Positions 1-13,440 of a DNA stretch of 64,000 bases are shown one piece after another. The stretch is from positions 78,802 to 142,801 of the forward strand of contig PDHQ01000080.1 in NCBI GenBank assembly GCA_003339415.1. The letters run 5' to 3'. The notes under the pieces are model-generated. The model had not been told where the DNA came from and did not search any database. It saw only the letters and a list, made by a program, of their open reading frames with translations. Position 1 is the first letter of the stretch; the number at the start of each line of letters is the position of its first letter. Source of the stretch: Ophiocordyceps camponoti-saundersi (nom. inval.). Taxonomy: Eukaryota; Ascomycota; Sordariomycetes; Hypocreales; Ophiocordycipitaceae. The position numbers and the translations under genes were made by a program.

Positions 1-1080
1 TATTATAAGGCCTAACCTTATTAGAGTTTCCTTTTATAATAAGCTTTAAGTATTTACTATTTACTCTTTACTATTTAGAATATATACTAAACTTTTTTTA
101 TACTTATTACCTCCTTTTCTTTCCTTATACTCCGCCTCCGCCTTTACTTTACTAATTATCTTTAGCGATTTTAATACTTATTACCTTTTTTAGGACCTTT
201 ATAAATATACCTCCCCTTATTTTGCGGAGCTTTTCTCCGCTTTTTACTAACTTTACCTTAAACTCCTTACCTTTCCTTATAAAATTACTTAGGAGGTATA
301 TAAGTAAAAGGCTAATATTATTAACTTAATTTAAAATATACTTAATATTTCCTTATATATTTTAGCTTAGATTTTAATTTTTTTAGCTTTAATTATATTT
401 TTTAATTTATATTATTTATTACCTCTCCCCCCTTAAACTTTACCTTAATATTATATTAGAAATATTTTAACTTTAATATTTTATAAATAAAAGTAAAAAA
501 TTACTTTTTATTTTCTATTATTTAAGTAAAATTTATAGTAAATATTAAAAAATTAATAATATAGCTATATAATTAATTAAATATTATAGCTAACTTAATA
601 GTTTTAAAATTACCTTAATAATATAATCTTTATTTATATTTATAATAAATTTTAAAAATTATTTTTATAATCTTAAATATAAAATATATTAAGTAATATT
701 AGTAAATATAGCTAAACTTTAATTATTAGTAAATATATTAAAACGCTATAATATAATAAAAATTATTTATTAAGAAAGCGAAAAAAGATAATTAAAGGCG
801 ATTTCTCGCTTTTATAAATAGTAACTTTAATATTATATAGTTTATAGCTTTAGTTTATAGCTTAGTAAATAAGACTTTATAGCTAAGCTTCTTTAAAGCT
901 TATATATATTTTTTCTTTTTAATAAGATATAAACTTTACTTTTTAATTATTTTTTTTTAAAAAATCGGAGCTTTTAGCTTATAAGTTTTTTCCTTATTTT
1001 TTAAAAAATATTTTATACTTTCCTATCTCTAACTTTTTCTCCTTAATAAATATTCCCTTTTAAGTTACTAAAAATAAGGT

Positions 1081-4000
1081 CTTTTATTATTATAATACTC
1101 TAGAGGCTATAAAAGTAGCTGCTAAAACCTCGGTAGTAAGTCGAGTAGGAAAAACCCTCCTAAAAGAGGTAAAAAAACCCCCCGCTATATAATAGGACCG
1201 CGTCTAGCTCGGGGCCGGGCTAGGCGCTCTACGCGTATAAAGAAAGTAACTATTAGTTACGGTAATACTATATAACGTAAAGAAAGATAAGAAAAGATAG
1301 ATAAGATAAGGAAAAGATAATAATAGCGGCGGTACGTACTGCCTATATATGCTAATATATACCTCCCCGGCCTCTAAGTACGTATTACTTAACTTTTAGG
1401 TATATAGCTACGTATTTCCTTTACGTATAGTATATACTTAAGTATATACCCCTTTTCTAAGCTTTCCTAATTAAGAAGCTTTCCTAATTAGGAAGTTAGT
1501 TTTTATAAATTAGTAACTTAAGGCCTAAGAGTATATAAAAAAAGAGGGGGTTACTCTTACTAGTATAAGTAAGCTATTATTATCTTATTATTTTTTAGTA
1601 ATTTTAACTATATAAGTAATTTTTAGCGCGCGTAACTAATTCGTAGCTAACTTATACTAAAGTAAAATACCCGCGGAACCTAACTTTCCTTAAGCGGTAT
1701 CTTATATAAAGTATATTAGTACGCTTATTAGCTTTAGGGACCTTTATTAAGTATAAAAAAGTAAGTACTTAGCCTTAGCGTACGTTTATATTTACTAATA
1801 ATTAGGGTAAACTATCTAAGCGCAGCTTATATTAAATATACGAATAATCGTACTAAGTATTAGCTAATTAATAATCCCGCTATAGCTAAGGCTATTCGCG
1901 CTACGGTTAAGGTTACCTACTAGCTAGGCTTTAATTATAATACTTATATAATAAGTAATATCGGGGTTATATTAAGTTTATAATAAATCTTATACTAATA
2001 AGCGTAATAGAAAAATATAATTTAGCGCGTTAAAAAGATATACGCTATTATATATTATAATAATATTTATATTAATTAAGTTATATAAGTAGCCGCTAGC
2101 TATATATTATTTTAAAGCTTATAGCTTTCCGCTATTAAGGAAAACCTTATTATTAAAATAATTAAAAGTTTAACTAATATTAACTAACTTATCGCTATTA
2201 TATTAGCCTAAATATAAAAATAGCGTATTTTTTATATATAAGTAATTAACTTTTTTAAGTAATTAACTAAAAAGTTATATTATATTTACTACGCTACTAA
2301 GAATAACGCGCGCTTATAAGGGAGCTTCTTTTTTACTAATCGTCCTCCTATCTTTTATACTCCGCCTCTTATTCCTAATTCCGCTTCCGCCCTAATACTT
2401 ATTAAGTCTAAGTTTAAGTCGGAGGCTAATAAGCTTAATAAGCTTAAAATTATTTTTACCTTAAGCGTTAAGATTACCCTCGCTATTAAGGAGAATATTA
2501 TTAGCGCTTATATTATAACCGCGCCGCCTTTTTATAAAAAGATCCTTAATTTTATTTAAAATAGTTTAGTTAATAATATATCTAATAATAAAAACTTTAC
2601 GATATTAGTTAATAATTATATTATATTTAGTAAAAAGGAGGAGCTATTAGTAAAAAAAGAGTAAGTAATTTTAGTTTACGCTTATAATTATAATTAGAAT
2701 TAAGGCCGCGGCTAAGGCCGCGGCTATAATAAGCGTAGTTAGTTTTATATTTTATATAGTTAAGTTAATACCTTATATATAGTTAAAATAGTTTAGCTTT
2801 AAAGCTAAGTAAGTAGCTAGTAAGATAAATAATAAAATTATTATTATAAAGTAGTCTTTATATATCTATTATAAGGCTAAAAGCCTTATCTCCTTTATCT
2901 ATTTTACCTTTATAAAGTAATATTATAAAGTTAAATTAGCGTAATTATTTAAGCGAAAGAAACTAGCGTATAAGTTTAGCTATAAATTAAAAGTTATTAA
3001 GCGCTTTAGTAAGGTTACGCTAGTTTTATATTAGTTACTAGTTAGCGTTAAGAAATAGCTTATTTTTATAAGTAAAGGTATAGTTAAGAAAGATATACGG
3101 TATTATCTTATCGCTATTATTATAAGAGTAATATCTTAAAAGCTTAGAGAAAAGAATTAAGTTTAATATATTTAGTTTAAAATTATATAAATATTATATT
3201 AATAAACTTAAGAAGTTTTTCGTAAATATATAAAGTAGTTTTAACTTTAAGCTATAGCGGTTTATTAATAAGGTAGCTATAAGATTACTTATACTTCTTA
3301 AGCTTACTTTTTTAGGAATATTATTAAAAAAGCTACTTTTCTTAGAGTTTAATATTAAAATTATATTATATATATCTAACTTTTAGTTTAGGTTTAGTTT
3401 ATATTTTATAAAATTCCTTTAAATCCTATAATATTTAATATCTTTATTAATAAAGGCGCCCTTTACGCTTATATCTAACTTACTTAGCAGCTTTCTTTAC
3501 TATAATATAGATAAGGTTTACTATACTTATATATTAAAAGCGGTAATAAATATAAGCTATCTAGTAAGTAAAATATAAGTTAAGGGGGGGGATAAAAGCC
3601 TCTACTTTAATATAGTAAAGAAAGGTAGCTTTATAAGCTTTAATAATAACTCTTAGGTATTTAAACTATTCTATAATTAGCGCTTTTATAATAAGGCTAT
3701 ATAGTTTCCCCCTTAATTACGTAAGTAAGGTAAACTAAGATATATTAAATATAATCGCTAATCTAATAGCTTTAATATATACCTCCTTTATTTTTAATAA
3801 AATATAACTTTATATTAATATAGTAATTTTAATAAAAGCTAAGTATTAGCGTTTAAGTTTAGCGGCGAGTTTTAAAAAATAGGACTTTTATTAAAATTTA
3901 TAATATAGCTAGACCCCTAAAAGTCTCGCCTTTTACGTAAGCTATACTATTTTTATACTAAGCTAAAGCTAGGTTATATTTACTTTCCTAGCTTTCGTAA

Positions 4001-7000
4001 AATATATTAACTTACTTTTAGCTAGCTAAAAAGTTATTTTATACTTAAGGGCTTATTATTCGTAAATTCGCTATACCCGCTTAAGTTAGAGAAATACCTA
4101 GGCTTTATTACGCCTAATATTAAATATATTAATATTATTAGTAAAGCTTACTATAAGTAATTTAGTTATTAAGTTTAGATATTAATATAATAAAAATATA
4201 TATAATAGGAAAAGGATTAATAATATAAGGGACTTTTAGAGGACCCCTTACTAAATTAGGAAAGTATTATTAAGCTTATAATTAAACTTAAATTATAAGG
4301 TTTTAATAATAAGATAAAAATAAATAAACGCTATAACTTATTTAGGAAAGCTTAAGTAATTAAAAATAATTATTAGCTTATTATAAGAAATATAATTAAA
4401 AGCTCCGGTAAAGTTTAGTAAAAAAAGTAAGGCGGTGCCGCCCTAATCTTAGATAGTTTTAATAGTTTTAGTAAATATAAGAACTATAATATCGATAAAA
4501 TATTATAGCTTATTACCTATTTAGCTATTTAAGAGGATATTAGCTATTTCCGCTATAAACGCTATTTTCTTAGCGATAATTATTTTTAAGATTTTCCTTA
4601 TTATATTAAGGAGCGAAATTAGCTTATACTTACCTAAAATATAATATATAGCTAGTAATTTACTTATTTTATAGATAACTATAATATTAAAGGCTTTAAA
4701 TTATAATAGAAAATAGCTATTATTAATATAACCTTAGAAGATTTTTTAGAAAACTTAGATAAGGGGGGGTTTATATCTTTTTAGGAACTTAACTAAGATC
4801 TTATTAAGGCTAGCGGATTTCTATAAAGCAATTAAGAAAAAAGTAAAGTAAATATTATCGGTAATAATTAAGCGTTTAATATAAAAAGGAGAGAAAGGTT
4901 TATCTAAGGTAAGAGGAGGGGCTAAGGCGGTAAGAGTAGGGAAAAATTATTAGCTAAGTAAGATTGCTTTATCTAAGAAAGTAAATACTAAGTTTAAATT
5001 AAGGCTTTTTTATAGCGTTAATATATATATAAGCTTTAGCGGGGCTTAGCTCCGAAGCTAAGCTTAATATTCTATTATTTAAAGTATTATTAAGTTTATT
5101 AAAATATTATTAAAGAAATCGCACTAAGCGCTATAGTAAGCCGCGCTAATTATAGATTTCTACGCTTTTATTATTTCCTAATAATCTTATTAATAAGAGT
5201 TAGTAAAGTTAGCTCTCTAATACTTTTAAGCTTACTTAGTAGCTACTATAATAGCCGCTATTACTTAATTTTATTAGTTTTATATTATAAGGTATATATA
5301 AATATATAATAGTATTATAATTTTTATTATTATTTCTAGCTATTTATATAATAAGGTAACTACTTTTTTTAGGTTTTTAAATATAAAAGTATAATATAGT
5401 TTAAGCTTAGGTTAGTTTTATACCTTAGCTATAAATATATCTAAGTAAAAGGAGCGTTAAATTTTAGTTAGTATAATATTAAGGTAAAGGTTAGTATTTA
5501 TATAAATAATTTATAAAATATAATCGGAGCCGATAAAGTTAAGGTTATTTCCTTAATATATCGCTTAGTAGTTTAGTATAGCTTAAGCTAGGTTAATAAT
5601 ATTAGTTTATTTATTATATATTTCCTAAAGAACTTTGCTTAGAGGCGTAATAAATCTAAAACGGAGGCTAATCGTAAAATTAAGGAAATTAGCTATTTTA
5701 AAAGAGAACCTTTTATAGTAGTTCTATAAGGGGTAGTAAAGGTTAAAATCGCTATATAAAAAAGTAGCTATTAAGGTTAAGTTAAAGTAAAGAAAGTTAC
5801 GCTATAAGAAAGGGCTAGATTAAATTACTAATAAAAGTAAGTAAATAAATATAATTTATAATAAAAATATAATATAAAAAAGAATAGAAGCTATATTAAG
5901 TATAATAAAAAATATCTAAAAGGAGGGGTTTAGTTATTTATAAATATAAAGAATTACTTAGTTACTAGAATTTATAAGTTTATATAATAAAATACCGGAA
6001 AGCGGAGGGCGTCTAAATTAATTATATTATAGTTTTTATAAATAAATAAGATTATAGCTAATAAGGCTATAAAGCGCGGTATAAATAAGATAATTACGCT
6101 TTTATATATTTTAAAAAAAGGTCTTAATTTTTATTAAGAGTAAGGGAGGTAAAAGTTTATAATTATATTAGGGTAAAGGAGGGGGTAGAAAAAGGGGCGG
6201 GGGAGGGGGCAGAGGAGGGTATAATAAAGGGGGAAGGGGTAGAAAGGGGAGGATAGGTTCCTTAAGCTCTGCCGCTACCTTATCCGCTACGAGGTCCGGA
6301 AGTAGCGCCGCTCTCGCCTTAGCCCCTCTTTAGTACTAAAGTAGGCTTATCGTTTATATTAAAGCGGAGTATAGCTTATAACTATATAAGGGCTATACGC
6401 GATTATTTCCGGAACTAAATTTTAATAAAGCTATTACTAATTTAGGATTAAGTTAGCTAAAAGTAATCTTAAAATTTATAAAGTTAGTATATATAATTAC
6501 TATATACTTAATTTTAGTATACTTTCGTAGTAAAGTAATTTTAGAATTATAAGGCGTAGTTCCCCTTATATAAGATATAGTTTTTAGTATTAGTTTTAGT
6601 AAAAGCTAGATATACGCTCTCCTTTTCTAGGTACGCTATAGCTATATATATTTTATAATATAGCTACTTTTAGTAATATTTTACTATATACTTATATTAA
6701 TAATATTAGTAATATTATTAAGGTTATACCGCGTTATTATAAATTTCTATATAGGAGATTTCTATATTTATAACTAAGCTATTCTATATAAGTTTATTAG
6801 CGTTTATTATATTAGTAATTCCTAAGATAATATAAGTATATATAGCTCCCTTATTATAAGGCTAAAGCGCTTAAACTTAAGCGATATTAACTTTATTATA
6901 TTTCTTAATTTATTATAAAAGTATATCTTAGTTATTATAAGCGGCCCCTACTTATACTTTTTTCGTTATAATAAAGAAGGTTTTTTAGCTATAAACTACC

Positions 7001-7785
7001 CCTTTATAAAAAATAATAAAAATTTACTTAATTAAGCCTACTTATTTTTTATATTCCGGATAAAATATAACTATTATATTTTTACTAAGGAGTTATCTTA
7101 TAGCTAATATAGCCTCGTATTTTAATATTATATTTATAGCTTATATAATCTCTTATAAAGTTAGGTATAAGGTATCTATATTAATTATAATATTTTTTAT
7201 AAATATAATAACTTCTTTATTAAAGTAATTAAGGATAGGTTTAATTATTATATTATTAATAATAGCTACGAAAGCTTATAATAGCTAAGTTAAACTAATA
7301 TTAAGGCTAATAATTTATAAAAATATTTTCTATATAGCTTAAGTAACTATTTTCTTAATTAACTTAATAATCTTAGGTAAAAGTTAAGTAATATTTTAAT
7401 TTAAGGAGGTTACGAATTTCTTATAAAGTTTAGCTTTAAAAGCTATTACGATATTCTAAGTATCGGAGAACGCTATAGTAAGTATTACCGCGGCTAGTTT
7501 ATTATAAGCTTCCTTTATATTATTATTATAAAGGTCCCGCACCTACTCCGCTTCTCCTCCTATTCTAACGCTACTATTATATTATCCTTAGCCGGATTAG
7601 GGGTATTATAAGGACTATCCTAGTCCCCGCGCACCCCTATCTACGATTATAAGCGTATCGCCTACCCCTTAGGCCCCGGCCGAAGCCGCCGCGGGCGCTA
7701 TTAACTCCTTTTTAGTAATAAATATATAGTAAAAAGCGAAAGATTAAGTAACGGGTCCTATCCCGTTTTCGTAAAAAGTTAAAAG
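1081..7785. mobile_element. Unclassified 6.7-kb RIP-degraded element inserted in repeat X copy A
   Basis: Repeat X is interrupted here relative to copy B, whose empty site lies around 44,315-44,345. The flanks carry a 7-bp direct duplication, ataaggt, at 1,074-1,080 and 7,786-7,792, the latter rejoining X sequence directly. I found no similarity between the two ends, either direct (LTR) or inverted (TIR). That makes a non-LTR retrotransposon or another class without long terminal repeats more likely. Both ends are relatively GC-rich (1,130-1,230 and 7,540-7,700). No reverse transcriptase or transposase motif could be read with confidence through the RIP damage. The boundaries are well supported by the empty-site comparison; the class is not. 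Confidence 0.7.
6174..6258 (+). repeat. G-run-rich tract
   Basis: Repeated runs of three to six G separated by short A/T/C spacers stand out in the surrounding AT-rich DNA. RIP acts on C in a CpA context, so runs of G survive. The tract could form G-quadruplexes on the plus strand. It sits near the 3' third of the 1,081-7,785 insertion, and its function is unknown. Confidence 0.6.
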
Positions 7786-9972
7786 ATAAGGTTTAATTTA
7801 CTATTTTTAATATTATATTATAAAAATCCGCTAAGCTTAATAATATCCTTATTAGCTTCTTAAAAAGTTATAAATAACTTTTTATAGTAATCCTAACTAA
7901 GCTTTTTTAAGGATATATTACTTATAAATATTTTTTTACTTAATATTAAACTTTTAATATTATAGTTTTCCGGAAAATAGGAAAAAGCTTAGAGGTTTAT
8001 TAAACTCCGGGCGGCTATTATTTTATCTCCTTTCTTAATATTATAAGTAAAATCTTTAAGATTATAATAGTAAAGAAAATATCCTATATAGCGGAGTCCG
8101 TAAGAATCCTATTATAAGGTTAAATAAGTAACTAGCTTAACTAATTTATTAATAGCGCCTTACTTCTCTTAATAAAGTTTATTTATACCGCTTAAAGCTT
8201 TTAAAGCTTTACCTTCTTTTTAATATTAAATATAATAAGTATTTTTAATTATATTTTATACTTTAAGCTAATAGAAATCTTAAACTTTCTTAGCTTTTTT
8301 TAATAAATTATAACTTTCCTTCGCTTTTACTTTTCTTATTATACCTCTTACTTAAAAGTTAATAATAAATTATTAAACCTTTTCCTTATTTTTATTAAAG
8401 TCCCTTAAAGCTTTTTACTTTCTCTAATACTTTTTATTTTATATATTTTATTTTCTTATAAGCGTTTAAAATAAATAATTAATATACTTATTATTAGATT
8501 TATAAATAATATTAATATTTTTAATATTAAGTATACCTTCGCTTAAGTTTACTATTAGCTTAAATAAGCTTAAAGTATTTACTATAATTAAATAATAAAA
8601 TATAAAATAACTTTTTAGTTACTTAAAAGTAAGCTTTTTTATTTTATAAAAGCCCGCTTCGCTAATATAATTTTACTAATCCTTAATAGGAATATTATTT
8701 AACTTATATAAAAAGTATATATATTTTAAGTTTAAATTTATTATAAACTTTAATAAAAGCTATACCTTCGCCGCTTTATAAAAAAGCTTACTTATTAATA
8801 GCTAGCTTTAACTAAGCTTACTTTATTTACTTAAAGCTTTTTACTCCTTTAAGCGAGGGAAATCTATACTAAGGTTATTAAGTTTATAATTATTTTTAGT
8901 ATTATAATTTACTTTACTTTAACCTTATTAAGCGAGGAACTTAAAAGCTTTATTCTCCGATAGCTAGCTATAACTTAGTTTAAATACCTTTATATTATCT
9001 TTAAAATATATTAAGTAACCTTTTCTTATTATATTAAATTTAAAACTTTTATCCCCTTTATTAATATTTACTTATTTTACCGCGTTACTTATAGCTATTA
9101 ACTCCTTTATAATAAAAAGCTTATAACTTATATCTATTTTACTTTTAAGAGAATTATTATATACCTTTGCTAATATTATAAAAGCCGGCCCCGCCTTACT
9201 TATATCCCCCTTAAATCCCTTTAATCCTCTTTTATTACTTAAGTATAAACTCTAAATATCGCCTTTTAGTCCCCTAAGACTTTAAAAGCTTATTTTTATA
9301 AAAAATAGTAACTTTGCTAAAATTTTAAGAAAGGAAAGCTCTAAAAGTATAGCTAGTCCTCTAAATATTTTATTAATAACCTACCTTAACTAAAACTTAG
9401 TAACGCTTTATAAATTTATTAAAGCTTTCTAAAATTCCTAAATAACGCCTTAACTTAGCTTTATAATAGTAAAATTAGCCTTAATAGGTTTTTTTATATT
9501 TATAATATTCTTATAATTATAACCTTTTATTACCTTTATAATAATAAGGAAAATAAGATAATAGCTTACTTTATTTTATATTATAAATTAACTATTTATA
9601 AAAGGACGCTCCTATTAATATTTCTTATAAGTTTAATTTAAGACTATAAGGATTTTAATAAGGCCCTTAGCTATAAGGTTAATCTAAGCTTTTTTATTTT
9701 ATAGTTTATTCGCTTATAACGCCTCCGCTAATTTAACTTCTTTTTATTATTTTATAATATTTAAGTATATTAAGATATTTAAATATAAAGTTTAAATATA
9801 AGAGTTAGTTTTTAATATTTTCGCTATATAACTACCGCTATTTACTTACTTTATACCCCGCTCTTAACTTTACTTTTTATTTTACTTAGCTTTACTTAGC
9901 TTACTTAGCTTTTTTACCTTTTTTTTTACTTTACCTTTTATTTTATTCTCCGCGCCTAATAATACTTCTAAC

Positions 9973-10273
9973 TATTAGATATTGTCTCTCTGTACCCCTT
10001 TATATCTGCTATACGATATATATATAGAGGATAGCACGGATATGGGGAAGCCTCTAACGAAACATATATCACCACCTAAGTCGTGCCTCGTACGACTTAG
10101 GAGGTAGGAGGTGGCTTAGATAAGAAGAAGGAGGGTATAGAAGTGGAGTATTATCTAGCTATATAGCCGCTCTTCCTCGTACGATAAAGGAAGGGCATCT
10201 ATCTCTAATTATACTTAATATAGGTCACCTTTGCTTTCTCTTACCTACACGTATATGTAAAGACTACTTAACA
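9973..10273. mobile_element. Solo LTR of about 301 bp, mildly RIP-affected
   Basis: This segment is absent from copy B of repeat X (compare 52,690-52,715). It is flanked by a perfect 5-bp duplication, ctaac, at 9,968-9,972 and 10,274-10,278. It begins tattag and ends cttaaca; with one TG to TA change the start would be tgttag, the inverted complement of the end. That is the TG...CA terminal structure of LTR retrotransposons. It still contains many CA/TG words (gtctctctgtac, atcaccacc, gtggc), so it arrived late or escaped most RIP. A 10-bp perfect inverted repeat lies inside (cctaagtcgt at 10,075-10,084, acgacttagg at 10,092-10,101). It matches neither the copia nor the gypsy LTR seen elsewhere in the window. 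Confidence 0.75.
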
Positions 10274-11066
10274 CTAACCTTTATAAGCTTATCTTTTAAG
10301 CTATTATTATCGCTTTTTATTATATATTTTAACGCTACTAATATAGACTTTATAAGAAATAATTTTAATATTTAGATAAGGTTTAGCTTAAGCTTCGACT
10401 TTTTCTTCGCCGCCTCCTTAGCCTCTATCTCCCTTATTTCTTATTTCTCCTTACCCTTCTCCGTATTACTTACCTCCTTCCCTCCGCCCGCCCTCTTAAC
10501 TCTATTTACCCCCTTTTTATTTTCTCTAATTATTATCTAATCTAATTTACTCCTTAATATTAATATAATAAAAATTAGTATTTAAGCTACTATTTTATCC
10601 TCCGCTTTTAGCTTTACTTTTAGCTTTAATTTTAGCTTTAGCGAATTTAAGTTAAAAATATATTAAATTTTAATAATATTTTTTAAAATATATTTAGATT
10701 AGTAAATTTTAATATAATCCGCTACCTTTTAATTAATATTATTTTATATTTAGTTAAAATTATATATTATATTATATATAATATATTAAAAATTTTATAT
10801 TTTTAAATATATTTTTAATTAAAACTCTTATAAGAATAATATAATAAGGTTTTTTAAGCTAGTAATAATAATAATAGTTATTATTATTATAAGTATTTTT
10901 ACTATTACCGCTATTATTTTTTTTATTTTTATTATAAACTCCGCTATTATTATTATAGCTATTATTATTTAAATTAGCGCCTCCGCTCCTACGCCCCTTA
11001 TTACCGCTTTTACTTCCCTTTCTATACCCGCTATTATTATTACTTTCGCTTATAGTTTAACTACTA

Positions 11067-11363
<297 letters not shown>

Positions 11364-12302
11364 TACTCCGCCCCCCTCCTTACCTCCCGCTCTATTTATA
11401 TTAATAATTATTTATTTACTAAATATTCTAAAATAAATTAATATTAATATATAAAACTTTTAAAAAAATATTAATAGTTATAGTAATAAAAGTAATATTA
11501 AAAGTAGCTATTAAAATAGCTAACTCCGCTAAGGCGCTTATTTAAAGTATTATTATTATCTTACTAAATTAAAGCTTTAATATCTTATTCCGCTTTTATA
11601 TATTATATAAGTTAACTTAGATTTTTTCTTATTATTTATTATTAGCTATATTTAAAACTCCGCTTTATTTTATACCGCTTTATATTTACCGGTAAGCTAC
11701 TTAGCTATTTTTCTCCTTTAATATATCGCGCTATTTCTATTATAGCAGTATATAACTTCTTTAACTATATTTATAACCTAGTTAATACTCTAAGCTTTAA
11801 CTTTAACTTTACTCCTAACTTTTAACTTTACTTACTTTTTAATATTTATATTAAGCCTTAATATAATTAAAATTATTAGCTAATTATAAGCTTATATATT
11901 TTATTAGCTTTATATATATTTAATATTATATAATATTATTTACTTTATTATTTCTAATATAAGATTTTATAATTAGCTAGCTAAGCTATATATATAATAT
12001 AAAAAAAGTTATAAAGCTTATTAAAAATAATTTTAAATATATTTATCGCTATTATTTTATTAATATAGCTAGATAATTTTTATTATTTTCCTTTTATTAT
12101 AAAAATTAAAAGGAAAAGTTAAAAAAAGGGGGTTAGAAATATATTTTTTTTAAAAATTATAAAAAGAAGAAAAAAAAAAAGGAAAAAGAGGGTAAAAAAG
12201 AAAAAAATATAGCCCCCCCTTTTTTAATTACTAATAAATAATAAAATAGCTACCCCGCTACTTTACCTTACCCCCCCTTAGACTTTCCTTCCTTTACCCC
12301 GC

Positions 12303-12388
12303 GCTATACCGCCTTATTATTTACCGCCCTATACCGCCCCGTACCGCCTTATACTACCCTGCGCTATACTATACCGCCTTACTTTTTC
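12303..12388. repeat. Short degenerate minisatellite with taccgcc core (in repeat X copy A)
   Basis: The core words taccgcc/tataccgcc recur every 8 to 20 bases. The homologous tract in copy B (54,452-54,532) has the same core with a different arrangement, as expected for an unstable tandem array. On the minus strand it is G-rich (ggcggta). It lies near the right end of repeat X. Confidence 0.65.
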
Positions 12389-12652
12389 CGCCCCGCGTCT
12401 TATAAACTTTTCTTTTCTCCGTATTCCCCTCCTTACCTTACTTTTTTTATATTATTTAAGATTACCTTTAAGTAATAAGCTTATTATATTATATTACTAT
12501 TAGCTACCGCTATATTTTTATATAAGTATATAGTAAGCTTTCTTTTTATAGTTAGGGGGTTTTGCCTTACTTTAGGGGATTTTTCCTACTTATTATATTA
12601 TAAAGGCTTTAGATATTATAAAAGCTTTTAGCGTATAAATAAATAAATATAC

Positions 12653-13440
12653 TTTAAGTTAAATATAATAATAAGATTACTATTAGGAAATTAGCGCGCG
12701 GTAATTATTATAAAATAGCTTATAGCTTTATTAATTTTTTAGATAATTTTTTAAGGAGTAAGCGCTAGTATTTTATTAACTATTAAGATATTTTTTACTA
12801 AGATAAGTACTTTTCTTTCTATTTTCGCTAAAATTAAGTATATAAAAGGTATTATAAGGGGGGCAAAGTTTAGAATAAAGTTTATAATTATATTAGCTTA
12901 AGTTAAAGCTTTAAAAGTAAAGTTTAATTCCTTACTTATAGCTTTATAAGATATAATTTTAATTAACTTTTAAATAGCGCGGGAGATAATAATAAGTAAG
13001 CTAGATAAGTTTTTAAAAGCTTATTAGCATTATTAAAACTTAGTAAATATTATATTAAAAATACTTTATATAAAGTAAAAATCTTATATAAAAATTACTT
13101 TAGTAAGTTTTTTATATATAGATTTTAAGATAAGATTTATTAAAATTTAAAAAGTATTAATAAATAAATTATTAGAATTAGTAATAGCGTTATATTAACT
13201 TTTACTTATATATTAATATTATTAAAATTAGTTAAGCTTTTAAGTCTCGCTATTAAGTATTATTAATATTAATAATAAACTAAGAGGCGGACCGCTTTAT
13301 AATTTTATATTTAAGGCTATTTTCTTAGCGGAGTTAAACTCTAAGAGGTAAAAAGTATTAAATTTTTATAATATTATAATATTAAGTATAAATAAGGACC
13401 CTAATTATCTAAAGTTATAAAAAGTTATATTTAATAAATT
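12653..13440 (-). repeat. Repeat family Y, inverted copy
   Basis: This stretch is the reverse complement of about 41,340-42,140. Landmarks such as gaggcggaccgc at 13,282 pair with the complementary word near 41,490, and the 12,660 region pairs with about 42,130, keeping spacing within roughly 10 bp. It begins immediately where repeat X copy A ends. It is non-coding in its present state. The better preserved relative at 41,340 continues rightwards into a possible zinc-knuckle region. Confidence 0.65.

Noticed and set aside
2690..2760. Zinc-knuckle-like GRG/Tyr pattern in the 6.7-kb element
   Set aside because: Tyr spacing does not fit C-x2-C-x4-H-x4-C in the readable frame.
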